Positions 13,071 through 24,766 of a stretch of DNA of 64,000 nt are shown one piece after another. Position 1 is the first letter of the stretch. Every line of letters starts with the position of its first letter. The stretch is from assembly GCA_033980235.1 (NCBI GenBank), contig CM067062.1:10629027-10693026 (forward strand), given 5' to 3'. The notes under the pieces were generated by a model, which saw only the letters and a program-made list of their open reading frames with translations, was not told where the DNA came from and searched no databases. Source of the DNA: Diadema setosum (lineage: Eukaryota > Echinodermata > Echinoidea > Diadematoida > Diadematidae). The translations under genes and the position numbers were made by a program.

Positions 13071-13890
13071 CATGGGCGTAAATCCCGGGGGGGATGGGGG
13101 GGATATATCCCCCCCTGAAATGGAGGAGGGGGGGATGGCCTGTACAATCATCCCCCCTGAATTTTGAAGAAAAAAAAAATGGAGGAAGCAGAAATGTAAT
13201 TGTATCAATTTTGGCATATTGCATGACGTTTGTACGCCGGCCTTCAGACAGGTAACAGAGCTGAACAGTATTCTATCTTGTAGGAAATCGAATGCATAAT
13301 TTTCTCAAGCGCTCGCTCGCTTCGCTCGCTCGCGGACATGGACATACACTGTAAGGTATGGCTCAGACGTTGACAACGTCAAATAGTGTACACATGTAAA
13401 CATGCTAAGACGAGAGTAACTTGGGACCATCTGCAAAATATGTACGAAAACAAACAAACAAACAATAACAAAACTATATTGCCATAATTGAACCCCCTCC
13501 ATTTCCTGAATCATTCATGAGGAACGACAGTGACTGATAATTCAGTCAAGATACATTTATGGGTATACCCAGGGAAGATCAGGGGCGTCGAAAATATCTC
13601 GGGGGGGGGGGGGGCTAGGGCATTGGCCTCGCCCCTACGAAAGTGTTTAGGCAGGCAAATCATTTTTCCCCCAAGCAATTTCCGAGATGAGGACAAATTT
13701 CGAACTTTCTTACTGGAATTATTGTCCAAATACCGCCAGAACTATGCACCAAATCGTTGAATTGCAATCATAAACATGCAAAAGCTCCGCTATTGGATCC
13801 CTTTCGATAAGTACACTGTTGAGATTGACGTATATTTCCCTAATTTGTCAAAGAGTGTGCAGCATATCTTTCACTTAACAAAAGCTCCCT
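13071..13890. repeat. Dispersed repeat, copy 1 (second copy at 63171)
   Basis: From CATGGGCGTAAATCCCGG to CTTTCACTTA this matches 63171-64000 nearly base for base, including a G-tract, a CGCTCGCTCGCTTCG palindrome and ACGTTGACAACGTC. It leads directly into the tandem array that follows. Confidence 0.85.
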
Positions 13891-13894
13891 CATA

Positions 13895-15135
13895 TGCAGA
13901 GGCGTCGATGGGGGGGGGGGGGGGGGGTGGTTCCCCCATGTGGGACAAACCAAATCGCAAAAATACAGCTAAAAACGGCAGTTTTTGGGGTGTAATGTCA
14001 AAATTTTAAAGCTCGCTCGCATTTAAGCGCTAAGACATTCCCCTGATGTTGCTACCAGTGATTAACAGCAGTTGCGCCCGGTGCGCCCCCCCCCCCCTAA
14101 TCTCCAAAGCAAAAAATATAGCTACAAATGGCATTTTTGGGGACTGTAAGATGTAAAAATTTTTCAAGCTCGCTCGCTTCGCACACTCGCATTTAATCAT
14201 TATGCCATTCTCATGATGTTGCTGCCATAAACAAATGATAAACAGCAGTTTTCGCCCGGTGCTCCCCCTTAATTTCCAAAGCTAAAAATAAAGCTACAAA
14301 CGGCAGTTTTGGGACTGTAATAAGTCAAAATTTTGAAGCTCGCTCGCTTCGCCCGCTCGCATTTAATCATTATGCCATTCTCCTGATGTTGCTGCCAGTA
14401 ATTGCCAGCAGTTTTCGCCCGGTGCTCCCCCTTAATTTCCAAAGCGAAAAAATACAGCCACAAACGACAGTTTGGGGGACTGTAAAATGTCAAAATTTTC
14501 AAGCTCACTCGCTTCGCTCGCTCGCATTTAATCGTTATGCCATTCTCCTGATGTTGCTGCCAGTACGAACTGCCAGCAGTTGCGCCCTGTGCGCCCCCTT
14601 AATTTCCAAAGCGAAAAAATACAGCCCAAAACGGCAGTTTTTTTTACTGTAAAATACCAAAATTTTCAAGCTCGCTCGCTTCGCTCGCTCGCATTTTATT
14701 GTTATGCCATTCTCTTGATGTTGCTGTCAGTAATTGCCAGCAGTTTCACCCGGTGCCCCCCCCCCCTTAATTTCCAAAGCTAAAAATAAAGCTACAAACG
14801 GCAGTTTGGGGACTGTAATAAGTCAAAATTTTGAAGCTCGCTCGCTCCGCTCACTCGCTCAATCATTATGCCATTCTCCTGATGTTGCTGCCAGTAATTG
14901 CCAGCAGTTTTCGCCTGGTGTGCCTCCCCTTAATTTCCAAGCGAAAAAATGCAGCTACAAACGACATTTTCTGGGATTGCAAAATATCAAAATTTTAAGG
15001 CTTGCTTGCTCCGCTCGCTCGCATTTAATCGCTATGGCATTCTCCTGATGTTGCTGCCAGTGATGGACAGCAGTTGTGCCCGGTGCGTCCCCTTTAATTT
15101 CCAAAGCGAAAAACATAACTATATATACAAATGGC
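13895..15135. repeat. Tandem array of about 165 bp units
   Basis: Seven to eight diverged units, each with 'AAGCTCGCTCGCTTCGCTCGCTCGC', 'ATGCCATTCTCCTGATGTTGCTGCC' and 'CCTTAATTTCCAAAGC' in the same order (written here in segments; see 14337, 14502, 14668, 14835). Several open frames cross it only because the period is nearly a multiple of three. Confidence 0.85.
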
Positions 15136-15410
15136 AGTTGATTCAGAGCCTTGTAATGTGCGGCGCGCGCGCCATGTATTATAGTGAGCGGCTACTAGTC
15201 AGGGGTGAGCGGCTACTAGTACAGGATGTAACGACGAAGGTATCGCGCGTTTATTCCGTTATAGGACTTCGTGAGCAGATGATCGTAATACACATAAGAA
15301 AGAGCAATATCGCCAACCACATTTCACAGGATTGGATCGGGAAGGATATAATTTGGTAGAGTTATTCACAATAAAGTATCAAAGTGAGCGGTTACTAGTC
15401 AGGCTACTGT

Positions 15411-18388
15411 ACTTCTAGGCCTACTCTAACTTGTTAGAACTAGTTAGAATCTAGATAGAACTTACAGAACTCAGACGCGACAGAGAAGCTGTGTCTCTGT
15501 GAACTGATGTTGTCTCGTCACATGTGATAATCCAGTTAGAAAAATCCAATCTTTAAAATCCGTGAAATATTGACGAACCAAAGAATTGGTAGAAAACTAG
15601 TTTCTAATCCATATAAACGCTGTGAAGAGCTAACGTTAGAGTAGGAGTAGTGAGATTAGAAAACAATCACTTATCTAATTGCTGGTGCTAGCTTACAGTA
15701 GAGCTTACGCACTGTGTGGGTGCGCTTGACAGCCCACCATGTTGACTCTATGCACTCAATACAAATACTACACCACTGACACATAACAGCTTATGCGTAC
15801 GTACGTGTGGCAGTGGTAGCGCGTATTGAGTCTGCAGAACGCGCGCATGTTTAGTAGTACAGTGTACAATACGTATAGCAGTTGAGTGCGCACATGTCTC
15901 TTGACAATACGCATATACGCGCTGCCTTGCCAAACTAGTGTGTAGTGTGATTGTATCGTGATGACTTGTATCGAAAAGAGCTGAAGGGAGAAGGGCTGCC
16001 AGCTGTGATGACGTCATCACGATTAAAATAGTTCCGTCAAAATCGGGTCGATTTTCTTTATCGTCGATTTACTCGAGTTATCTCGATTTAGAGCAGTTTT
16101 CCTTCGAAACCACTCAATTTTCATAAAAATTGTGTGGTCAACCTACTTTTTGACGGCCGTTCCGTTTCTGGCCTTTTTGGGGGCCCCAAACGTCGGGAAA
16201 GACGAATTTCAGCCCTTCGGGCTGAAATTCATCTCTAAGGGAGAGCCGCCGGAGGCGGGGCCTTCGGCCCCGCCTCCGGCGGCTCTTATACGCACCAATA
16301 TGCTAATTTATATGAGGCAAAACCGGTATTCTGTAATTTCCCTAGGAGCCCTAACGTCAAGTTAGATGTAAACAAATTCGTCCAGCAGCCGGTTGTAACT
16401 TGTATGTTGTACCCGCACTAGGCCGGCGCCGGGCCGGCCCAGGGCCGGCCGGCCCTGTCCTCAGTTTCGTTCAATCTGTGATCGCATCCGCATCATCAGT
16501 AGATGCTTGACCCGGGCTAGGGCCCACAATGCACCAGCCAACTTTCCAGACATCCGGTCACACCTGCATTCAGGTGAAGAATCGGATTCAATCCGATTAT
16601 GCGCTTTCTGTAGAAACAACCCGGTTCTGCGTTAGCGCACTGTTTGATTACGCGCTTGCAAATGCTAGGTCTATCGGATTCTCTGTAGAAACACGCTGAA
16701 AGACAGCGCGTCTCAGGCAAAGACGCACATCACCTGAGACGCGCTGTCCCTGAAGCCGCTGCTGTTGTTTATCAAGTGTCAAGACAGCGCGTCTCAGGAC
16801 CGTGCGCTGTCCATTTGTTTTGTACAGGATTAGCGCGCACTTTCCTGTCTTACTAGTTAAAAGAAAACTGTACTGACATTTTCTAATTGTCTGATAATTC
16901 TAATCGACATTTTTTGATGCCTACTACTGGAAAGAGAGGATTGTAAAACCCAGGATAAGCCTGTAATGATTTTTTGAAAAAAATGAAAACGAGCAAGCCA
17001 TGGAACGATCCACACAATTTGGCCTACGTCACAGGTGCTCTTGATGCACAACTCCGACATTAGCAAGACGAACTACATAATGCCAATTTACTGATGAAAT
17101 CTCACACGAAGTACTGCAAAAGCTGTTCTTTAGTATAATTTCAATATGGAGCTATAATAAACATGTTAAACAATATTATCTATTAATCTTTAAAAGCAAT
17201 TTCTTCAACAGCTTTTCACTTAGATAAAACTTGTGGGGAAATTCCAGATATGCAAAATGAAATTGGCATCGTTATCCGAACGTGCTGCCCATAGAAGACT
17301 GTGTGTAAGTAACGTTACGCATTGATGATCATGATCGAGCGATGGTTCGCCAGTTCAAACTATCTAACGTAGATGAGGGCTGTCGTAGATGAGGGCTGAG
17401 TGAATTCTAAATCCAAATGTAGGCTTAGATAGACTCTCTTCAACGGCATGCACGATTTACACTTAGTGAGATGAAAACGGTACCCAGTATGGTAGGGGTC
17501 CAACCCACCGACCGGGTCCATAACGACCGACCGCGCATTATAATGGCATTGCGCGTATAGAAAGAAAATGTACGCATGGGACTACGCGCAACGGTGTTCG
17601 ATTCTTCACTGGGCTACGCTACCGAGTAAAATGTGGCGAAAACAACTAAGTATTCCCTCTAAATTACCGAAATTTAGCAAAATCGAATAAGGTTTATCGT
17701 GTAACTACATATAACTAGGCCTACCTTTGCTGACTCGTTGTTAGATGTAGAGTATCCTTCCGTAATAAATTTGACGATTTTGACCGCAAAATTGTCACCG
17801 CCGCTTGTACGATCGTGCACACACGTTACACATACACATGACATAAACATTTTGTCGCCCGCTACGACCGTACGAGTTGATGCAGAAACGAGAAATGAAT
17901 GTGAAAAAACAAACCGACTCATCTAATTTATTTCAATTACGATGAAAAGTTTCCTAATGAAAATCAAGTCAAATTCATCAAACAGTCCTTCAAAAGTAAT
18001 ATCGAAGGATTCAAAATATATTCAAATATTATTGGGGAAAAAATTACGACTAGAAAAAAACAGCAGCTTGTCGAAAAAACGCGTTTAAGCACGCTTTATA
18101 CGTATTGTCAATAGAGGGCGGGGTGGTCGGTCGATATGAGCCCGGCAACTGAGTGCGGAAAAAATGACACCCCACGCGTTCGAAGCCGCCATCTAGAGCG
18201 CGTACCTCAGATCGCATATTCAGTGCGCGCTTAAAATTGTGAATCCGGAGTATTTTCTCCACAGGTGAGTAAAATTTCAGGCAAATTATGAGATTTTTCA
18301 CGTTCCTATTGATAGAAAAACGTTAGGTGTCCGATATTATGAACACCCAACCATACACATAGGCTCTGAAATACTGGAACTAGGACTA
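15411..18388. other. Mostly unassigned sequence
   Basis: No gene found. Notable parts are two perfect hairpins (16204-16286), a GGCC-rich palindromic patch (16420-16456) and a MITE-like segment at 16590-16800 with CAGCGCGTCTCAGG repeated in both orientations. Confidence 0.45.
16204..16286. repeat. Two consecutive perfect hairpins
   Basis: Hairpin 1: GAATTTCAGCC (16204-16214) with its complement at 16220-16230 around a 5-nt loop. Hairpin 2: a 21-bp perfect GC-rich stem (16242-16262 with 16266-16286) around TTC. They are 11 nt apart. The origin is unknown. Confidence 0.8.
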
Positions 18389-18764
18389 GGGGTCCGTTTC
18401 ATGAAAGTCTTAAGAGAGACTTTCTCTCTCCTAAGTCACACTTAGGAGAGACTTTGCTAAAAACCGTTTCATGAAAAAGCTATCGCATAAAGCTATCACA
18501 TAAACTCAGACTTAGGAGAGACTTTTTCTACAAACCATTTCATGAACGAAGCTAGCACATAAAGTCTCTCCTAACTTGGCAAAGCTATCACATAAATCTA
18601 GGAGTGGTCAGGAGCACTCCTAAGTTTATGTGATAGCTTTTTCAGAGAGCCATTGTATCAAACTTTTTTCTCATTTTTGGAGAAATTGACCCCAAATTTG
18701 GCATGTGTGACCACTGTCAAAGGTAGATGTGCAAGACATCTTTTTCGTTAATATCGCGTAATGC

Positions 18765-19933
18765 TTTGCCATGGCAACGACATATTTTCATAAAAATCAT
18801 ACAAATTGTGGATTACACTACTACACTCAGTTTTAAAGCAATGCAGTTGAAATTCAGCATGTATAGAATCAGATCAAAGTAATGTGTAGTTGTGCAAGAC
18901 GCTTTTTTCCGTGTGTGGATGTGAAGAAATCTGTTGCCATGGCAACAACAGTTTTTTCTATACCAATCATACAAAGAAATACGTGGAATGATCTAACTTC
19001 GTATAGTTTTTTAGCATTTGACCTAAATCTTGGCACATGTGACCGCTACAGTATGTAGATGTGCAGAACTAATCTTTTGTTGATGTTGAACAATGCGTTG
19101 CCATGGTAACAGCATTTTTTTTCACTTAAAAGCACCTAAAAATATTGTGAATTCAGATAAATTTGTCAGTCTTTGAGCAATGGCTTGAAATTTGGCACAT
19201 GTGACCGGTATAGTACGTAGATGTGCAAACTTCATTTTTTCGTCATTGTTGAACAATGCGTTGCCATGGTAACAACAGACTTTGAATAAAAAGCATACAA
19301 AACTATTGTGGATTCAGCCATCTCCCTCAGCTTTTGAGCATTTGGCTTGAAATTTGGCACATGTGACCACTATGATATGCAGTTGTGCAAACTTCAATCT
19401 TTCATAGATATGGAACATTATGTTGCCATGGTAACAGCATTTTCAATGAATATAATACAAAAAATTTGTGGATTCAGTTTACTCCTTCAGTATTTGAGCA
19501 TTTTACTTGAAATTTGGCACATGAGACTGCTAAAGTACATTGACTGATGTGCGAATTTCTTCTTTGATCGTTGTCAATGTGTTGCCATGGTAACAGAGTA
19601 TTTTGAATGAAAATCATATAAAAATACTGTGGATTCAGCTAACTTCCTCAGCTTTTGAGCATTTGACTTGATATTTGACACATGTGACAGTTATAATATG
19701 TATTTGTGCAAACCTTTCTTTCAAATTTTCTTCCATTAATATTGGACAGTGTGTTGCCATGGTAACATCATTTTTTATGAAAATCATAGGACTTACCAGT
19801 TTATTCATCCAACTCCCTCAGTTTTTGAGCACTTGATTTGCGATACGTAATTATGACACATATGACAAACAGATTTTTTTAATAAACAAAACACAACTTT
19901 ATTCAATGTTGAACAATGCGTTCCCATGGCAAC
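18765..19933. repeat. Tandem array with RFX X-box-like palindrome in each unit
   Basis: Eight units of 159-172 bp, each with GTTGCCATGG(C/T)AAC or a one-base variant at 18765, 18933, 19097, 19260, 19422, 19581, 19753 and 19920, and with shared 'GAAATTTGGCACATGTGAC' and 'GATGTGCAAAC' blocks. A ninth related motif lies at 20976. GTTGCCATGGCAAC is the perfect inverted-repeat form of the RFX-binding X-box. Whether it binds anything here is unknown. Confidence 0.8.
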
Positions 19934-20167
19934 AACTTAAAAAAAAAATAAAACCGTATAAAGTTAGTGCTGGTTGAACGAACACCCTCAGTTGGAGGTG
20001 GGGGTAAAAATCACAATGAGTGATAGTTAAGTTTCTGCAGGTATTAATGGTTTCATACTTGGATTTGATTTTACTCATCAATTGCCACAATTGAAACACA
20101 TTTCATTTAAAGATGCAGAATGACAAGCGCCGATTATGATTCATTCACCACTATCAATTTCATACTC

Positions 20168-21094
20168 ATTAACCCTATTAAGCCCAAGCTATTTTGACCC
20201 TTCCCAGGCCCAAGGGGGGGGGGCACATTGTGCCCCCTATATAACTTTGTTATTGTTTGATGTCTCATCGTCATATTTGGCACATGGGTAAAGCAACTCA
20301 TACTCTACATGACCGCATACTTGAGCTTTTTCAAGGTCACCCATAGAGGGCGCTATTTATCAAAATATAAAGAAATACATAGGAAATATGCTAAAAACAT
20401 GATTTTTCTGTATGATTTCTTTATCCCCAGTATATATGTCTTATCATAGACCAATATTTTTCATATTTGCCACAAATGATGTGCAAGTCAAAGCTGATTA
20501 TTTGTTATGGTTGAAATTTCTCAAGGTCACCACATGGGGGCGCTATTCATAACAAAATAAAGAAATACATTATGAGACCTGTGATGTATTGTTTGGGATA
20601 GGTACATGCATAGTAATCATAATTCATATTAACATAATATTGGAATTTTAAGTTTGCAGAGTGATAATGTGATAAACAAATGATATTAGAGGTATAACTT
20701 GGGTGAAGGAATCAAAATAACACAAAATAGAACGTCAATCTTTGGAAAATACTGTTATTTTCAAGCATCTCTACTATATCTATTGTTTTATGCTGTTGGC
20801 ACAGAAAAACAACGGAAATAATAGGAAAAACATTTCAAGGCCATAATTACTTCACATTCTGCTTCTTCAGCAAATTTCAGCCAAGAAACGCCCATTCCAT
20901 ACATTATAATATTGTAAATTTGAATTGGAACAGAAAAATATGCAAAAATCTGACTGACATGGTTGTCAGTTTATGGTTGCCATGGAAACCAGCAATATCA
21001 AATATAGCTAAATTATATATCAAAACGTTTGGAATAAGATTGTAGGAAAATTCACCAAATTTGGTTAAAATTGGATAAAGGGCGAAGGGTTAAT
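20168..21094. mobile_element. MITE with ATTAACCCT ends
   Basis: ATTAACCCTATTAAGCCC at the left and AAGGGTTAAT at the right are inverted. The interior repeats 'CTCAAGGTCACCnATnGGGGGCGCTAT' in segments at 20330 and 20522. Non-coding. Confidence 0.5.
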
Positions 21095-22198
21095 ATTAGT
21101 TCTACACAATTTAACTACATGTCATATGACAGATTATGTAACTGCAGAAACTATTGAAAAAGTTGTTGCTGTCAAATTTTCATATTCTGGTTGCCTGAGT
21201 CATTGGAAAATCTGATCTTGAAAACATGTATTTCATTATTCAATATCGTCATAATCAGAGCACAATTATCATAACCACAATGATGATACTGGTTAGAGTC
21301 TTTGTGAAATTATTATCACTCACAGTATTTTCTGGTATTACACTCTACTTCATTTCTACATAATAACTTATTCTTTATTATATCTTTCTGATCAAATTAT
21401 ACTTGCCCGCGTAGATATAATTTTCTAACTTGGTTACATAAAGTTTGCCGTCACACGCCTGGAAACAATAACAAAAATAATGCACTGCAACGTTCACTGG
21501 TGTATTTATGTTTGGATCACTTATACCTCAACACATCTTTCATAATCATTTGAAATATTTTCATGGTTTATTAATCAAATTGTGAAAGCAGCTGAACTTC
21601 AAGCAATTCTATCATTGCAAATATTTGGTGAGCAAACAATGATATGTGTTGCAATCCACTCTTTTTGCACTCCGAGGTTCCCTACATCAGAATACTAATT
21701 ATGATAATAGTAGTAATAATAATGACCTTGTCTACTACACAATAGCTTTTATTCATCAAAGCAATCAGAAATCAGACTGTTATGTGCTGACAGAGATTTG
21801 CATTTGTCCATTTTAAAATGGTTTCTTCCACTTTACTATAAATCTTCTTTTCGGTTTTTTTTATCTTTTTTTATTTTATTTTTTTTTTTTAGTGTGCTTC
21901 GATTCACCCGTTTGCTTTTCACCAACTTTTTTGCATGCTTAGCTGTTCTGTTTTGCTTTGCAATGCATTTGTTTCTCTTTTCTTCTAAGGGGGATTTATC
22001 TCATTTCTGGTTTTGGTTAATGCCTGGCAAAGCACTTATGCCATCACCTATGGACTCGTCTATGACAAAACTCTGAGTGAAGTTCAGCAGTCAAACTGCA
22101 ATAGTCTGATTGTAGCTTCATATCTAACACTGCAATTGTGACTCTGCATCACAAAACCCCCAAAAAGTCACAAAAGTCACCAAACATGGATTTCTGGT

Positions 22199-22480
22199 TA
22201 AAGGGATGGTGTAGTTTTGGTTGAGACCTGGTTTCAGATTTTTTTTTTTTTTTTGTGTGTGTGTGATATAATGAGAAACCTCTTCTGAAATATGAAAGGG
22301 CACATAATTCCAAGAAGAATTCAATGTTTACTTGATGAAATTGGTTTTGAAATGGCTGAAATATGCAAAATAAAGCGATTCCTAATAAAAGGTGGAACCA
22401 ACCTTTCATTAGAATCGCTTTTACTTTGTTTTACTTTGTTTTTGGATGTCTCAGCCATTTCAAAATCGATTTTCATCAAA
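22199..22480. repeat. MITE fragment, AAAGGGATGGT family
   Basis: Begins AAGGGATGGTGTAGTTTTGG and shares 'CCAAnAnGAATTCAATGTTTACTTGATGAAA'-type sequence (in segments) with 32633-32879. A local inverted pair of AATCGCTTTTACTTTG-like sequence makes short open frames on both strands. Confidence 0.5.
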
Positions 22481-22833
22481 TGAACTTTGAATTCCTCTGA
22501 GAATGGTATGCTCTGTAGCACTTCATTAGTGGTTTCTTAATATCTTCCAAAAAGTTAAAAGCTCAATCCTCTTTCTGAAAGAGCAGACTCTAACATTTAA
22601 AATGATGTACAACTCAATTCAGATGGACTCTCCTAACCTATATTAGAAAAGCACAACCTCTGCAAACTCATAATCCTTTCCATGTTAGTTCCGACTTCCA
22701 GTTGTTTTGCTGGTTGTGAAACATTGATGTGTATACTACGTAAAAGATTACAGCCGAAATAATTAATGAAATCATCGTGATGTTCATATTATTTCACACT
22801 GTATTTTACAAATGAATAATTTCATTCTTTCAG

Positions 22834-23330
22834 AATGGTCCGTTATAATGAGGAAGAGATAGTCGTAAAAAGGATCATGAATTCAACCATGTCGTGTACC
22901 TTTCAAGGACACATGTACAAAATGCGAAGAGATTTTGGGGAGAAAAATACAAAATGCATTTTCAACCCCTGCTAGTGCAAACATCATGGAATACAGCCTA
23001 AATAATTAATAATGTAATCATCGCGATCCCGCTGGGCGCACACAGCGTAAAATAAGTTTAATAATGCATGTTACTCTGCTTGCACCCATGTTCAGAAAAA
23101 AAAAGTAACAAATGTTTTTAATACAATGTGATTTTGTTTATTAAAATTTTATACTGTGTTTCACAAATGATATTTTCATTCTTTCAGAATGGTTCAATAC
23201 ACGAGGAAGAGATAGGTGTAGAAAGGATTACGAATTCAACCCTGTCGTGCACTTTTCGAGAAGGCATGCACAACACACGCGAAGAGATTTTTTCAGAAGA
23301 AAAACAAAGAACGCGTTTTCAACCCCTTCT
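22834..23330 (+). repeat. Duplicated exon-like unit (period 354 bp)
   Basis: Two copies of TTTCATTCTTTCAG followed by AATGGT, then GAGGAAGAGATAG, AATTCAACC, and GCGAAGAGATTTT, starting at 22834 and 23188. Both copies look like an acceptor plus about 130 bp of coding sequence: one frame gives Glu-Glu-Glu-Ile-x-Val and Asn-Ser-Thr-x-Ser-Cys-Thr-Phe in each. No known domain is recognised and frames differ at the start. Confidence 0.4.
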
Positions 23331-24766
23331 TTTTTTCCAATTCATATTCTGTGTAGACCTGGATCTACGTACCACTACTAGGCCCTACTATTACTACTTG
23401 ATCTAGTTAGTCTAACCACTGTCGGACTCTCCAGAAAGTACTACCGGCCCTAACCCCGGGACGCTCCGTGTACACAGTTACACACTGTCCCAACACTGCG
23501 TGTTGGGGCTGGTCGCAGTTATACCGGCCCTAACCCCAGGGCACTCCCTGTTAGTTGTACACAGTGCTTCGCGTTCGGGCTGGTCGCAGTTATAACCCTA
23601 ACCCCTAGTATTTTACAAGTTTTTGTTGTAGACCTAGAAATTAGTAACGTTAGATAGTAACATTAGGACTTGTAAACGTAACAATGACACAGGTAACGTA
23701 TAGCTGGTTCTCTGTAGTGTAAATGCTAATGCTATAAGTTCACGTTAGGGCCTCAAAAACATTAGGCTTAGGCTAGGCCTATAATTCTGTTGGACAAAAT
23801 AACCTGAGATTTTCTAGACTGAAAAAAAAAACCCAGATCTTTCCTGTCGATTTGACACAAAACAGAAAATTTGTATCACTTCTGAATACTATCCACACAG
23901 CTAACAGTGACAGTGTAATTATTCAATGTTAGACACGTCTTCAAAATATAATATTAATAATAAAATGCAGACCAATTCTTTACTTATGAAATTTCCGGTT
24001 TCTTCTTCGATCCCTTCACTATTCACGCCTTAAGTTACTTGCAATTCACCCATACATGAACAAATCGGGCAATTGCTCTCATGAAATATCTGCACGCTAA
24101 AAATCAACCCACAAACATTTCACTATTAGAATCTACTTGTAGAAGTCGTAGTAGCCCTAGACCCTACCATGCTAACAAACTAGGCAACCTACCTAAACTC
24201 AGCTGGCCATTTGGCCATTCAAACAAACGGCGATGGGCCTACGTGGGACTATTGTGATAACGCTAATACCGGTAAGATTAGATCTACATCTAGATAGCCC
24301 TTGGAGAATTGTAGAAGATTCGAACAAAAATATATCCAAATAATATCACATTATGAATCCACATGCATTAATTTTTAATTGCAGACAGCTTTAAATATAC
24401 TCACTAATAGAAATATGTACTGGTAGCGGTGTAGAATGCAACTTAGCCTTCAGGATCTTACCTCCGTCGTAGATCTGTTGCCTCTGCGCTGTATACACTG
24501 TGTGTATACGTGCTATGTCTATGTAGCGAGTGCTCACCGCATGTAACACAATAGGGAGAATAGTTAATGATATGCTAATGATATGTTAATTAGTATTACC
24601 CTCGAACATGACGATTGAAAAAAATTAAAGTCTCTCATAGCTTAGGAGAGACTTCGTGAAATGGTTTTTACTTCTCTGTGAAAGTCTCTCCTAGCTTAAG
24701 AGCGGCTTGGCCATTTTAAGATTTATGTGATAGCTTTTATGTGATAGCTTCATGAAACGGACCCCC

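Larger units (their letters stand above)
7190..15410. mobile_element. 8.2 kb element bounded by inverted ACAGTAGCCTGACTAGT ends
   Basis: ACAGTAGCCTGACTAGTTAC at 7190 is inverted at 15391-15410 with one mismatch, and the match continues through CCGCTCAC. Extra end-like copies lie inside at 7615, 7881 and 15174-15215. The interior holds the elements listed below and no intact gene. It may be a true transposon filled by later insertions, or two foldback copies. Confidence 0.5.
18389..24766. mobile_element. 6.4 kb element with GGGGTCCGTTTCATGAA inverted ends
   Basis: GGGGTCCGTTTCATGAA at 18389 is inverted as TTCATGAAACGGACCCC ending 24765. GGACTA lies directly left of the first end (18383-18388) and at 24767-24772, a likely target duplication. 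Subterminal copies of AGTCTCTCCTAAG and GTGATAGCTTTATG-like blocks occur at both ends in both orientations. The interior holds the X-box array, a nested MITE and a duplicated exon-like unit. Confidence 0.6.

Noticed and set aside
14386..15359. Chain of overlapping + strand frames with repeated Leu-Arg-Ser-Leu-Ala
   Set aside because: Produced by the 165 bp tandem array, whose period is nearly a multiple of three.
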